Assembly (NCBI RefSeq): GCF_900114215.1
Contig: NZ_FOSG01000008.1
Span: 124,001-188,000, forward strand
Reading direction: 5' to 3'
DNA length: 64,000 bases
DNA from: Streptomyces mangrovi
GTDB taxonomy: Bacteria > Actinomycetota > Actinomycetes > Streptomycetales > Streptomycetaceae
The notes under the pieces are model-generated. The model was not told where the DNA came from. It saw only the letters and a program-made list of their open reading frames with translations, and ran no database searches. Numbering within the stretch: position 1 is the first letter of the stretch; each line of letters opens with the position of its first letter. The position numbers were made by a program, and so were the translations under genes. Shown one piece after another: positions 17,150 to 26,297 of this stretch.

Positions 17150-18972
17150 CTGATGCGGTCCGCCGGCACCGGCTTGGAGTAGTGCCAGCCCTGGCCGGTG
17201 TCGCAGCCGATCCGCCGCAGCCGGTCGGCCTGGGCCGGGCCCTCGACGCACTCGGCGGTGACCGTCAGCCCGAGGTTGTGGGCGAGCTGGACCAGCGAGG
17301 TGACGATCGTCTCGTCGGCCGGGTTGAGGGAGCGGGCGGTGCGGAAGCCGCGGACGAACGTTCCGTCCAGCTTCAGCCCGCGCACCGGGAGCCTGCTGAG
17401 GTAGGCGAGGTTGGAGTAGCCGGTGCCGAAGTCGTCGATCGCGATGCGCACTCCCATGTCGGACAGCGCCTGGAGCGCCTTGATCGGCCGTCCCGCCGAG
17501 CCCATCACCGCCGACTCGGTCAGCTCCAGCTGGAGCAGTCCCGCGGGCAGCCCCGTCTCCTCCAGGATCGCCGCGACGTCGGCCACCAGATCCGAGTCCC
17601 ACACCTGCCGCACGGCCACGTTGACGCTGACGTACAGCGGCCGGCCGGGCTGCTCCAGCTGCCAGCGGCGGGCCTGACGGCACGACTCGGCCAGGATCCA
17701 GCGGCCCAGCGGCACGATGGCGCCGTTCTCCTCGGCCAGTCCGATGAACCGGTTGGGGGCGAGTGTGCCGAGCCGCGGATGACGCCAGCGCACCAGCGCC
17801 TCCACCCCGGTGAGCGTCTCGTCGTGCAGGGAGACGATCGGCTGGTACTCCAGCGCGAACTCGCCGCGCTCCAGCGCCGGACGCAGCGTGCTGGACAGCG
17901 CCTGGCGGGTCATGCGGCTGGCGTTGCGCTCGGGGTCGAAGAGCGTCCAGCGGGCCTTGCCGTCGGCCTTCGCCCAGTAGAGCGTGGTGTCCGCGGCCTG
18001 CATCAGCTCCGTGGCGGTGGTCCCGGCGGCGGGCCGCTCCACCACCCCGATGCTGGCGGAGACCGCCAGCCGCTGACCGGACAGGTCGAACGGCTGCTGG
18101 AGGGCGGCGAGCACCTGCTCGGCCAGCTCGGTCAGCGGCCGGGTGCCGGTGGAGGCCTCGGCGAGCAGGGCGAACTCGTCGCCGCCCAGCCGCGCCACCA
18201 GATGCCCGCCCGGCTCGGCGCACCGGCGCAGCCGGTCGGCGACCGCGTCCAGCAGCCGGTCGCCCACCCGGTGGCCGAGGGTGTCGTTGACGGCCTTGAA
18301 GCCGTCCAGGTCCAGATAGCACAGCCCGACCCGGCCGGTGGTGGACTCGGCGAGCACGGTGGACAGCCGCTCGAAGAACAGGGACCGGTTGGGCAGTCCG
18401 GTGACCGGGTCGTGCATCTGCAGATGACGCAGCCGCTCCTGGAGGTCGCACCGCTCGCTGATGTCGGCGACGGACAGCAGGGCGGCGCCGCGGCACCGCC
18501 CGGGCCGCGCGGCCGGCCCGCCGGTGGGGACCACGGTGACCCTGGCCCACACCGAGCGGCCGTCCCCGTGCTTGAGGCGGCGGGTGCAGCTCATGAAGTC
18601 GCTGCGCCCCTCCAGCACGGCCTGGCACTCGTCGCGGGTCCGCTCGTCGATGCCGAGCCCGGTCAGGGAGGCGACGGGGGTGCCGGCGAGTTCGGCGGCG
18701 GGGGAGCCCAGCAGTTGCCCGAGCGCGTGGTTGGCGGCCAGGACGCGCCCCTCGCCGTCGATCACCGCCATCGCGAGACCGGCGGCCTCGAAGGCGGTGC
18801 GGTAGTCCGCCGGGTCCAGGGGAGCGCTGCCGGGGGAAGGGCCGCCTGGGGGAGGGCCGGGGGGCGCGGGCGCCCGGAGGCCCGCGGGACCGTCACTCTC
18901 GGTCACGGCGGGCGCCGTCGTGCCCGGACTGTCACCCGGTTTCCTGCCCGGTCCGTCGAGTGGTCCATTCAC
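17119..18972 (-). CDS. PAS-GGDEF-EAL protein (c-di-GMP synthesis/degradation)
   Basis: A 617-residue soluble protein. It has a PAS domain (about residues 55-175), then a diguanylate cyclase domain with intact GGDEF ([13 protein letters not shown]), then an EAL phosphodiesterase domain with [25 protein letters not shown] and LKLDG. Both active sites look complete. No RxxD inhibitory site is seen before GGDEF. No membrane helix is seen. In streptomycetes such enzymes set c-di-GMP, which controls BldD and development. GTG at 18972 with GGGAG 8 bp upstream is preferred to the ATG at 19068. Confidence 0.88.
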   Translation of the reverse strand: MNGPLDGPGRKPGDSPGTTAPAVTESDGPAGLRAPAPPGPPPGGPSPGSAPLDPADYRTAFEAAGLAMAVIDGEGRVLAANHALGQLLGSPAAELAGTPVASLTGLGIDERTRDECQAVLEGRSDFMSCTRRLKHGDGRSVWARVTVVPTGGPAARPGRCRGAALLSVADISERCDLQERLRHLQMHDPVTGLPNRSLFFERLSTVLAESTTGRVGLCYLDLDGFKAVNDTLGHRVGDRLLDAVADRLRRCAEPGGHLVARLGGDEFALLAEASTGTRPLTELAEQVLAALQQPFDLSGQRLAVSASIGVVERPAAGTTATELMQAADTTLYWAKADGKARWTLFDPERNASRMTRQALSSTLRPALERGEFALEYQPIVSLHDETLTGVEALVRWRHPRLGTLAPNRFIGLAEENGAIVPLGRWILAESCRQARRWQLEQPGRPLYVSVNVAVRQVWDSDLVADVAAILEETGLPAGLLQLELTESAVMGSAGRPIKALQALSDMGVRIAIDDFGTGYSNLAYLSRLPVRGLKLDGTFVRGFRTARSLNPADETIVTSLVQLAHNLGLTVTAECVEGPAQADRLRRIGCDTGQGWHYSKPVPADRISQLLVADGSP

Positions 18973-19338
18973 CGATCGCTCCCGCGGGGGACTCGTCTCG
19001 TGTAGGTGGCCCGGGCGGCGGGCCGGTGGTCTTCGTGGGGGTTTCCGCCCTGGAAATGTGCCGATCATAGAGGCTTATCGGGCGGCCGAGCCAGTGTCGC
19101 GCGGAGTGTTCCGGATCCGTGCGGCGGACCCCCGGGACGCATTTTCGAGCGGCTGATCGTTCCTGCGCGGCAACTTCCCGCGGGCGACCGATGATGACCG
19201 ATTGTTACGCACGGTGATCCTGTGGGGTCTCACTCGTACGGCGTAGCGGAACGGGGCACGCGGGCACAGGAAGGCACACAGTGGGTGCCGTGCCCCTCCC
19301 CGGGGCGCCGTGCCCCGACACCACCGCGGGAGGACGAT
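18973..19338. promoter_or_regulatory. divergent intergenic region GGDEF-EAL / metalloprotease
   Basis: 366 bp with no convincing gene. It must hold promoters for both divergent genes. The section 19181-19225 (GATGATGACCGATTGTTACG) is the least GC-rich part. No repeat or RNA element is assigned. Confidence 0.4.
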
Positions 19339-20664
19339 GTGCGGTTTACGCGCAGGGCCGAGTGGACCGGAGGGGGACGGAGCGAGTCCGTGTCCCGGCC
19401 GGGCGGCTCCTGGCCGGGCCCCCGCTCCCGCAGGACCGGGGCGGTGCTCACGGCGTTCTCCGCGCTGGTCGGCACGAGCCTGGTCACCGGGCCGGTCGCC
19501 GTCGCGGCCGGAGTCGGCTCCTGCGCCCTGGAACGCACCGCACTCCACCACTCCGAGGGCCTGGACACCTGGCACCCGGCCTACCCCCGGCCCCTGGGAG
19601 AGCTCGACGCGCTGATGGTCTTCCTGTCCTTCCCCGAGGCCCGGCCCGCCGCCTCCCCCCGCAAGATCGCCGCCGACTACTTCCCGGAGACCTCGGACTT
19701 CTTCGAGCGGGCCTCCTACGGGAAGTTCAGGCTGCGCCCGCACGTGACGCCCCGCTGGCTGGAGATGGCGGCCGACTCGCGGGCGTACGGGATACAGCGC
19801 GACTGGGAGCCGGACCTGCGCGGCGCCTACCTGCACGACGCGGTCGCCGCGGCCGACCCGCACGTGGACTTCGGCGACTACGACATCGTCTACCTCGTCG
19901 CCGACCCCGACGCGCCGGGCGTGAACTCCGACGCCACCAAGGTCGTCAACCTCGACGAGCCGATCACCGTGGACGGCACCGAGCTGCACCGGGTCGTGAC
20001 GGTCTTCGAGAAGCAGCCGCCGGACCGCAACGTCCTCGCCCACGAGACCCTGCACATCTTCGACCTGCCCGACCTCTACCACCAGCCCGAGGACGGCGAC
20101 GGCGACTGGGACACCCACGTCGGCGACTGGGACATCATGGGCAGCCAGTTCGGGCTCTCCCCGGAGCCCTTCGGCTGGCACAAGTGGAAGCTGGGCTGGC
20201 TGGACGGCGGCCGGATCGACTGCCGGGCCGAGGCGGGCGTCAGCCGGCACACCCTGCGGGCGGTCGGCGCGCCGGACGGCGAGGGGCCGGCCGGCGGGTC
20301 CGACACCCGGCTGGTCGCGGTCCGCACGGGGCGCGGCGAGGCGCTGGCGATCGAGGCGAGGGAGCCCAGCGGCAACGACGTCACCTCCTGCACCAGCGGC
20401 GTGCTGGTCTACCGGGTGCGCAACGACGTCCCCTCGGCGCAAGGCCCCGTCAAGGTGGTCGACGGCCACCCCGGCACCGGGGCGTGCGACCGCGTCTCGG
20501 TGTACCCGCCACTGGCCGACGCGCCGCTGGGCCCGGGGGAGGCCGTGGAGGTGGACGCGGACACGGGCACCGTGCGCGTGGAGGTCGTGGACCGCACCGA
20601 GGAGGGCTGGCGGGTGGAGGTCACCGTGCGCGGAGTGCCGGGCCCCGGCCCCGGGAGGGTGTGA
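19339..20664 (+). CDS. secreted M6-like metalloprotease
   Basis: A 441-residue protein with an Arg-rich N-terminus, a hydrophobic signal segment (AVLTAFSALVGTSLVTGPVA) and a mature part with the zinc motif HETLH (235-239) in HETLHIFDLPDLYHQ. After it come WDTHVGDWDIMGSQFG and FGWHKWKLGWL, which are typical of immune-inhibitor-A (M6) peptidases. It is expected outside the cell, degrading protein. The GTG at 19339 has GGAGG with a 5-bp spacer and is chosen over an upstream frame with no ribosome site. The C-terminal part is a small beta-rich domain. Confidence 0.82.
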   Translation: MRFTRRAEWTGGGRSESVSRPGGSWPGPRSRRTGAVLTAFSALVGTSLVTGPVAVAAGVGSCALERTALHHSEGLDTWHPAYPRPLGELDALMVFLSFPEARPAASPRKIAADYFPETSDFFERASYGKFRLRPHVTPRWLEMAADSRAYGIQRDWEPDLRGAYLHDAVAAADPHVDFGDYDIVYLVADPDAPGVNSDATKVVNLDEPITVDGTELHRVVTVFEKQPPDRNVLAHETLHIFDLPDLYHQPEDGDGDWDTHVGDWDIMGSQFGLSPEPFGWHKWKLGWLDGGRIDCRAEAGVSRHTLRAVGAPDGEGPAGGSDTRLVAVRTGRGEALAIEAREPSGNDVTSCTSGVLVYRVRNDVPSAQGPVKVVDGHPGTGACDRVSVYPPLADAPLGPGEAVEVDADTGTVRVEVVDRTEEGWRVEVTVRGVPGPGPGRV

Positions 20665-20681
20665 GCGGGCCGGACGGGGAA

Positions 20682-20719
20682 AGCCGGAAGGCCTCCGCTT
20701 CCGCGGAGGCCTTCCGGCT
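20682..20719. terminator. 17-bp stem bidirectional terminator
   Basis: A perfect 17-bp stem (20682-20698 with 20703-20719) and a 4-base loop TTCC. It serves the protease gene and, from the other side, tRNA-Lys copy 3. Confidence 0.8.
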
Positions 20720-20724
20720 GTCCG

Positions 20725-20798
20725 TACGCCGCCAGGGACTCGAACCCCGGACCCGCTGATTAAGAGTCAGCTGCTCTAACCAACTGAGCTAGCGGCGC
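20725..20798 (-). tRNA. tRNA-Lys (anticodon CTT), copy 3
   Basis: Identical in all 74 bases to the copies at 5332 and 6226. The last 10 bp of the upstream same-strand protein gene, including its TAG stop, lie inside the 5' end of this tRNA. Confidence 0.97.
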
Positions 20799-21406
20799 CT
20801 GTTGACGTGGTAAACCTTAGCACCCTGATCCGAGGGAGCGGAAATCGGTTGATCACGGCCGCCGGCGAGCCCCCGGCCGCCCTCGCGAACGGCCCGCACA
20901 CAGGCCCACAGCAGCGCCTCGGTGCCCGGCAGCCAGGGCTTTCGGACATCCGGGGCGACCAGCCAGCGGGTGGTGGGCGGACATCCCTCGCCGGGCACCG
21001 GCGGAGGGACGGTCACGGCGTCGCCGAGGCCGTAGCACAGAAGCGGAGGGATCGTTTCCGCAGTGCCGTCCGCCGTGCCGTCCGCCGGGGCGGACGAGCC
21101 CCGCCACTCCCGCCAGCGCAGCAGGGCCGGCAGCCGCTGGGCGGTGCCGGGCTCGGCGAACAGCAGCATCCGTCCCGCGTGGAGCGCCACCGGGCCGGTG
21201 CCCGGCCCCGCGGTCCACAGCCGGTCCAGCATCCGGCGGCCGAACAGCGTGCCGACGCTGACCACGTCGAAGGCGGTGCCGCAGGGCAGGGTGCTCGGTG
21301 CGCCCGGGCGCACCGCCCACAGGGCGTGGACGCTGCGCGGGAAGGCGCTGGAGGAGGCGAGCCACTCGGCTCCGGCGGGGGTCACATAGGCGGCGGGATC
21401 GTTCAT
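20789..21406 (-). CDS. hypothetical protein, prim-pol N-terminus-like streptomycete family
   Basis: A 205-residue cytoplasmic protein that I recall as a conserved streptomycete family, sometimes labelled bifunctional DNA primase/polymerase-like. Seen segments are CGTAFDVVSVGTLFGRRMLD, GPVALHAGRMLLFAEPGTA and TRWLVAPDVRKPWLPG. No full active site can be claimed. The ATG at 21406 is used; a TTG 21 bp earlier is possible. Its TAG stop lies in the first bases of tRNA-Lys copy 3, so the mRNA and tRNA may be processed from one transcript. Confidence 0.65.
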   Translation of the reverse strand: MNDPAAYVTPAGAEWLASSSAFPRSVHALWAVRPGAPSTLPCGTAFDVVSVGTLFGRRMLDRLWTAGPGTGPVALHAGRMLLFAEPGTAQRLPALLRWREWRGSSAPADGTADGTAETIPPLLCYGLGDAVTVPPPVPGEGCPPTTRWLVAPDVRKPWLPGTEALLWACVRAVREGGRGLAGGRDQPISAPSDQGAKVYHVNRRR

Positions 21407-21541
21407 GCCCACAACATCTACCGGCAACCTGTGTACCGTCCCTGGAAATCCGCGAAAACGGGACGCGGGGCGGCGGCGTCCGGTATCTTCCGCGCCCGCA
21501 TATGCCGCGGGCGTAGCCTGGCCGCCGTCACCTCCGCGCCG

Positions 21542-21904
21542 TCACTCCGGAGTGCGGTCCCTCATCAGCTCGCGGCCGAACTCGATCATCTTGCGGGCGT
21601 AGTCGGCCGTCCACTCGGCCCGCTCCGCGATCGCCTCGTCCGGCAGCCGGTCGAAGCGCCCGGGGTCGGCGAGCTGCGCCGCCGCCATGGCCTGGAACTC
21701 CATGGCCCGGTCCGCCGCCGCGCGGAAGGCCAGGGCCAGCTCGGTGGCGCGGCCCAGCAGCTCGCGCGGATCCTCGATGGACTCCAGGTCGAAGAAGTGC
21801 TCGGGGTCCGAGGCGGCGTCCGGCGGTTCGAAGAGCAGCGGCGCGGGGCGCCGATGGCGCGGCTCACCGCCGCGCCGTTCCGGAGCCGGGTTCGGCTCGG
21901 ACAT
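21542..21904 (-). CDS. conserved hypothetical protein
   Basis: A 120-residue, mostly helical soluble protein. An N-terminal Pro/Arg-rich stretch is followed by FFDLESIEDPRELLGRATEL and an amphipathic C-terminal helix region. I do not recognise the family. GGAGG lies 7 bp before the ATG, which supports expression. It is downstream of the nuclease-helicase operon on the same strand (106 bp gap) and might be its last gene. Confidence 0.65.
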   Translation of the reverse strand: MSEPNPAPERRGGEPRHRRPAPLLFEPPDAASDPEHFFDLESIEDPRELLGRATELALAFRAAADRAMEFQAMAAAQLADPGRFDRLPDEAIAERAEWTADYARKMIEFGRELMRDRTPE

Positions 21905-22010
21905 GGAGATACCTCCGTCGGTCGTGGGCAGCGTTCCATTGTCCACCCTCCCGGCCGCCCGGGGCGGGTCCGGGCGGCCGCCCCGTCCGGCCGCCCCCCA
22001 CCGGGAGCGC

Positions 22011-23402
22011 TCACCAGGCCACGGTGTGCTCCGCCAGATGGGCCAGGACCGCGTGGTTGGCCTCCCAGCCGTCCGGGAACTTGACCGTGACGCCGAGCTG
22101 GACCGGCTCGGCCGAGGGGTACTCGTCCAGCAGCTCGGGGACGCCCGCCCGGCACACCACCACACAGGCCTGCCGGTGGCGAGAGGCCAGCACGCACAGC
22201 CGTCCCGTCTCCAGGTGGAAGGCCGTGGCGTCCGGGCGGCCCGACAGCGGGTGGAGCACCACCGTCACATCGAACTCGCGGCCCTGGAGCCGGTTGGCGG
22301 TGTCCACCGCGACGTCCGTCACCCCCAGGCGGGCCAGCGCCGCGCGGACGGCCGCCGCCTGGTCGCGGTGGGCGGTGCCCACCGCGATCCGCTCGGCCGT
22401 CACCGGGTCGGGTTCCCCGGAGCGCTCGCCGAACGCCGCGCCACCGCGGTCCAGCAGCCGCCGCACCACCGCCGCCACGGCCGCGACCGCCTCCGGGTCG
22501 GTACGCGGGGTGTGGCGGGCGGGCAGTTCCAGCAGCCCCCATCCGGAGCCGGCCGCCTCGTCCAGCACCCGGTCCACGCAGGAGCCGTCGGAGGGCTGTG
22601 CGAACTCCAGCCGCCGCTCGCCCGGTCCGGTGCCGCTGCGGAACGGGGTGTAGGGGTAGAACGCCCTCGATACCAGCGGCGCGGCCGAGGCGGGCAGCCG
22701 CCAGGAGACCGGCAGCCGGTGCACGGGCAGGTCCGGGTTGTGGGCCAGCAGCGTGGTCACGGCGCTGGCCGACGGGTCGTACGACAGCCCCGCCCACTGC
22801 TCGGAGCCGACCTGGCTGAACGGGTCGAGCTGCCCGGGATCGCCGACGAACAGCGCCCGCTCGAACAGCCCGGCCACCGACAGCAGCGCGTCGGAGCGCA
22901 TCTGGTACGCCTCGTCCACGATGGCCTGCTCCCACGGCCCGGCCCCCCGGACATGGGCCCACTTGGCGGCCGTGGAGACCACCACGTCCAGCCCGGCCAG
23001 ATCCGCGGCCTTCGAGGACTTCACCACCGACGGGTGGCGGTCCAGCGCCGGGGAGTAGGGCTGCGCCTCGCTGCTGTGCAGCCGGCCCACCGGCAGCTCC
23101 GGTTCGGCGGTCGCCAGCCGGTCCACGAGGTCGTCGACCTGGGCGTTGGTCTGGGCGACGATCATCAGCGGCCGGCCCGCGGCGGCCAGCTCCCGTGCGG
23201 CACGCACCACCAGCGTGGTCTTGCCGGCGCCGGGCGGCGAGTCCACGACCACACCGCGGTGGGCGCCCGAGAGGACGTCGCGCAGGATCGCGCCGGTCGC
23301 CTCGGCGGCGGCCGAGCCCGGGTCGGGCACGGTGCCGGTTCCGGAGCCGGCACCGGCGGGGGACGCGGTGCCGGCGGGGGCGCCGGCCGGGGTGCCGCTC
23401 AC
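22011..23402 (-). CDS. SF1-like DNA helicase / AAA ATPase
   Basis: A 463-residue P-loop NTPase. Walker A is SPPGAGKTTL, Walker B is AIVDEAYQM (DEAY), and later helicase motifs are visible: FVGDPGQLDPFSQ (motif III), SWRLP (motif IV), DTANRLQGREFDVTVVLHPL (motif V) and LASRHRQACVV (motif VI). This matches the DNA2/UPF1-like SF1 group. It starts with GTG overlapping the stop of the middle gene (GTGA). The gene order of nuclease, unknown protein and helicase suggests a DNA end-processing or defence complex. Confidence 0.8.
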   Translation of the reverse strand: MSGTPAGAPAGTASPAGAGSGTGTVPDPGSAAAEATGAILRDVLSGAHRGVVVDSPPGAGKTTLVVRAARELAAAGRPLMIVAQTNAQVDDLVDRLATAEPELPVGRLHSSEAQPYSPALDRHPSVVKSSKAADLAGLDVVVSTAAKWAHVRGAGPWEQAIVDEAYQMRSDALLSVAGLFERALFVGDPGQLDPFSQVGSEQWAGLSYDPSASAVTTLLAHNPDLPVHRLPVSWRLPASAAPLVSRAFYPYTPFRSGTGPGERRLEFAQPSDGSCVDRVLDEAAGSGWGLLELPARHTPRTDPEAVAAVAAVVRRLLDRGGAAFGERSGEPDPVTAERIAVGTAHRDQAAAVRAALARLGVTDVAVDTANRLQGREFDVTVVLHPLSGRPDATAFHLETGRLCVLASRHRQACVVVCRAGVPELLDEYPSAEPVQLGVTVKFPDGWEANHAVLAHLAEHTVAW

Positions 23403-24934
23403 AGCAGGTCCTCCGGTGTCACGGGGTCGGGCGCGTCCAGGGCGTCGGGGTCGGGCGGGCCGCCGTGCGTCCACGGCGTCTCCTCCGGATCCGGCAGATC
23501 CGGTCCGCCGCGCGGCGCGTGCTCGAACAGCGTCCAGCACACCGTCTCGCCCACCTCCGGCACCGAACCGGCCTCGGGCTCCCTGCCGCGGCCCATGCCG
23601 CCGGTCAGCCGTACCGTCACCAGCCCCGGCGCGGGGGACCCGGCGAACGTCCCCGGCTGCGGCTTCCCGCTCTCCAGGGCCCGGTACAGCCGCTCGTCCC
23701 CCTCCAGGTGCGGCCGGTCACCGGTGCGGACGGTGACCAGCGGGCGCGGCATCGGACGCTTCCCCGACGAGTACGCCGTCTCCACCTCGACGACCTCGCC
23801 CTCGAACGCCTCCCCGGCCATCCGCCGCTGAGCCATCACCAGCGGGTCGTCCAGCGCCTCCTGGGCGGCCAGTTCCGCCTGGGCCGTCTCCCGGGAGGCG
23901 AGCTTGCGGGCCGCCGTCACCGCGTCGTCGCGCCTCGGCTGCGGCGGCTCGCCGCCGCGCACCCGGTCGCGGTGGGCGGTGTAGGACCAGCGGTCCCTCT
24001 TCCAGCGGTCGGCGACATGCGCGCCGGGCGGCAGCGCGCGCAGCAGGTCCAGGCCCCGCCACACCGCGTCCCAGGTGGGCCGCAGCTGGGAGGCGACCAG
24101 TTCGCGGATCTCCGCCTCGGCGCCGGGCAGCCCCGCGTCGTACCGCGCGACGGCCGGGGCCAGCCTGCGGTTGTCGAAGGCCGGATCGGTGGCAGGTCCC
24201 GCGGGCGGGGTGAGCAGCAGCCCGTCGCGGTCGCGGGCCAGCTCGGCGCGGAGGGCCGCCTCCGCGCCCGACTCGCCCTCCCCGGCGGTGATCCAGGCCA
24301 GCAGGGCGCCCAGGTGCTGGTCCTCCAGACGGCTCTGGCCCGTGGCCCAGTGGCGGCCCAGCACCTCGGTGACGGCCAGCAGCAGCGAGGAGCCGGGCAC
24401 CCGGGCCCGCTCCCCGTAGTGCGTCAGCCACCTTCCCAGCAGCGGCAGCCGGGGCGGGGCGGGGTGGGCGGCCCGCGGATCCTCCTCGGCGGTGCGGCGG
24501 AAGCGCATGGACCGGCCCAGCAGCCGCACGTAGGCGACGCCCGCGGCGCTGGGCACGACCAGCTGCGGCGCGTCCGCGCACAGCTCGACCTCGACCTTCG
24601 CCTGCCTCCCCGTCTCCGGATCGGTCTCGGAGCGCTCGACGACCTCCACCTCGTCCTGCGCGGCCTCCAGATGGGGCAGTACGGCTTCGGCGAGCTCGGC
24701 GAGGAAGGCGAAGCGCAGCGTGCGGTCGCGCGGCTGGGGAACGACCAGCAGGCGGGGCGCGTCCCGGTCCGTCCCCACCATCGCGCCCAGTGGGGCGCCG
24801 ACCTCGCCGGCGGTGGTCAGCGGTACCAGTACCAGGGGCCGCTCGGCCAGGTGCCGGTGGCGCACCGTCGCCACGGGCCGCGCCCGGCCCGTGGCCGCGG
24901 CCTCGATCCGGGCCAGGGTGGTCACCAGCGACAT
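23399..24934 (-). CDS. hypothetical protein of nuclease-helicase operon
   Basis: A 511-residue soluble protein with no signal peptide or clear domain. The N-terminal region begins LARIEAAATG; a central helical region contains LTHYGERARVPGSSLLLAVT, and the C-terminal 150 residues look beta-rich (VVEVETAYSSGKRP, GLVTVRLTGGMGRG). It is held between a nuclease and a helicase with stop/start overlaps at both ends (TGATG and GTGA), so it is probably made in step with them and may be a structural or regulatory subunit. I do not recognise a family. Confidence 0.72.
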   Translation of the reverse strand: MSLVTTLARIEAAATGRARPVATVRHRHLAERPLVLVPLTTAGEVGAPLGAMVGTDRDAPRLLVVPQPRDRTLRFAFLAELAEAVLPHLEAAQDEVEVVERSETDPETGRQAKVEVELCADAPQLVVPSAAGVAYVRLLGRSMRFRRTAEEDPRAAHPAPPRLPLLGRWLTHYGERARVPGSSLLLAVTEVLGRHWATGQSRLEDQHLGALLAWITAGEGESGAEAALRAELARDRDGLLLTPPAGPATDPAFDNRRLAPAVARYDAGLPGAEAEIRELVASQLRPTWDAVWRGLDLLRALPPGAHVADRWKRDRWSYTAHRDRVRGGEPPQPRRDDAVTAARKLASRETAQAELAAQEALDDPLVMAQRRMAGEAFEGEVVEVETAYSSGKRPMPRPLVTVRTGDRPHLEGDERLYRALESGKPQPGTFAGSPAPGLVTVRLTGGMGRGREPEAGSVPEVGETVCWTLFEHAPRGGPDLPDPEETPWTHGGPPDPDALDAPDPVTPEDLL

Positions 24935-26100
24935 CAGGGCCTCCTCGCGGCCGCGAGGGCCTCGGCCCGCAGCCGGGCCGCGCGGCGCAGCGCGGCGGCG
25001 GCCGGGTCCCCGGCGGGCTCCTGCGGTGAGCGGTTCGGCGAGCGGTCCGCGGTGCCGCACGCCTCGTCGCGGGCGGCCGCCAGGACCGCTCCGACCGTGG
25101 TCAGCCCGCCCAGCTCCCCGCGGACCTCGCGGCCCAGCACCTCCACCGCGCCCTCGGACCGGGCGCGGTCGCGGCAGTGGAAGGCCAGTTCGCAGGTGGA
25201 CAGGCACTGCGGCGCGTAGGCGGCCGGCACCGACTCGACGGAACCGGCCAGTTCGGCCGGCGGGCGCGCCGGGTCGAAGGTGGCGTCCTCGGGCAGTGCG
25301 GCGGCGATCTCCTCCAGCCGCGTCAGCCGGGCCAGCTGCCGCCGGGTGGTGGCGATCTGCCTGCGCAGGTCGAGAGCCTCGGCGGTGGGCAGGTTGGAGA
25401 AGTCCTTCGGGCAGACCAGCAGCGCCCGGTCGTCCACCCGGCCGCCGGGCACCCCGAGCGCCTTCAGCGCCAGGGCGTAGACGGCCGCCTGCCGGGCCGC
25501 GGCGCCGACCTTGGCCGGATCGGCCGAACCGTCCAGGATCGGGAAGGACTTGATCTCCACCACCGTCCAGCGCCCGTCCGGGTGGACCGCCACCGCGTCG
25601 GGTTCCAGATGGACGGGGGAACCGGCCACGTCCAGCCGCACCATCGGGTGGTCCAGCAGCGTCCAGCCGCCGTCGGCCGTCGCCCGCTCCAGCGCCTGCC
25701 GGGTGCGCTCCGCGCGCCCGGCGGGGCCGGGCGCCGACAGGTCGGGCACGGACACCCCGCCGGGCTCGGGGGCCGGGGTGTCGGCCGCGGCGGTGCGCGA
25801 GTGGACCAGGCGCATCAGCTCGGCGCCGCCGTCCCCCTTCACCCGCGCCTCGAAGGCGTGGCCGCGGACGAACGCGAACTGCGACTGTCCGAAGGGCGCG
25901 GGGGAGCCCAGCGCCTCAGCCAGCGCGCCCTTGTCCACCCCGGCGCCGTCCAGCAGCGCCCGGCGGCGGCAGCCCGGGTTGGCGGCCAGCGCGGCGAGCG
26001 CCCGCGCGTCCATCGGCCGGGGCGCGACGTCGGCGCCGCGCAGCTCGGTGAGCCGTCGGCGCAGGGCTGTCGTCGCTTGGCTGTCGGGGTTGTAGCTCAC
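24934..26100 (-). CDS. Cas4/RecB-like PD-(D/E)XK nuclease with Cys cluster
   Basis: A 388-residue nuclease. The PD-(D/E)XK core reads LEPDAVAVHPDGRW then TVVEIKSFPI, with a following Gln helix (ARQAAVYALAL). A Cys in LLVCPKDFSN and three more in CLSTCELAFHC near residue 300 could hold a 4Fe-4S cluster as in Cas4, AddB and AdnB nucleases. GTG at 26100 is chosen as the first in-frame start after the divergent promoter, with only a weak ribosome site. It is the first gene of the coupled three-gene operon. Single-strand exonuclease activity is expected from the family. Confidence 0.78.
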   Translation of the reverse strand: MSYNPDSQATTALRRRLTELRGADVAPRPMDARALAALAANPGCRRRALLDGAGVDKGALAEALGSPAPFGQSQFAFVRGHAFEARVKGDGGAELMRLVHSRTAAADTPAPEPGGVSVPDLSAPGPAGRAERTRQALERATADGGWTLLDHPMVRLDVAGSPVHLEPDAVAVHPDGRWTVVEIKSFPILDGSADPAKVGAAARQAAVYALALKALGVPGGRVDDRALLVCPKDFSNLPTAEALDLRRQIATTRRQLARLTRLEEIAAALPEDATFDPARPPAELAGSVESVPAAYAPQCLSTCELAFHCRDRARSEGAVEVLGREVRGELGGLTTVGAVLAAARDEACGTADRSPNRSPQEPAGDPAAAALRRAARLRAEALAAARRP

Positions 26101-26297
26101 CCGCGGAAGTGTGACATCCGCCTGTGACACCGATGGAGTTGAGGTCGTCCGAAGCCGCCGGTGCGGACCGCCGCCCCCGCCCCCGCCGTCGGCGGCGGAC
26201 GGCCGCCGTGCGGGCTCGGTGCGGCGGCGCACGGGCCCGGCGCGCGATGATGGCCGTGAGCCCGGCGGTGCCGGGAGTCCCTTACGGAAGGCATGGA

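Noticed and set aside
14717..18628. A 1303-codon open frame on the minus strand
   Set aside because: It runs antisense across the racemase-like, LLM and GGDEF/EAL genes, has Arg/Gly/Pro/Ala composition and no family motifs. Long shadow frames are normal in such GC-rich DNA.
15607..19005. A 1132-codon plus-strand frame
   Set aside because: It crosses the LLM gene in another frame and is antisense to the GGDEF/EAL gene. No family motif.
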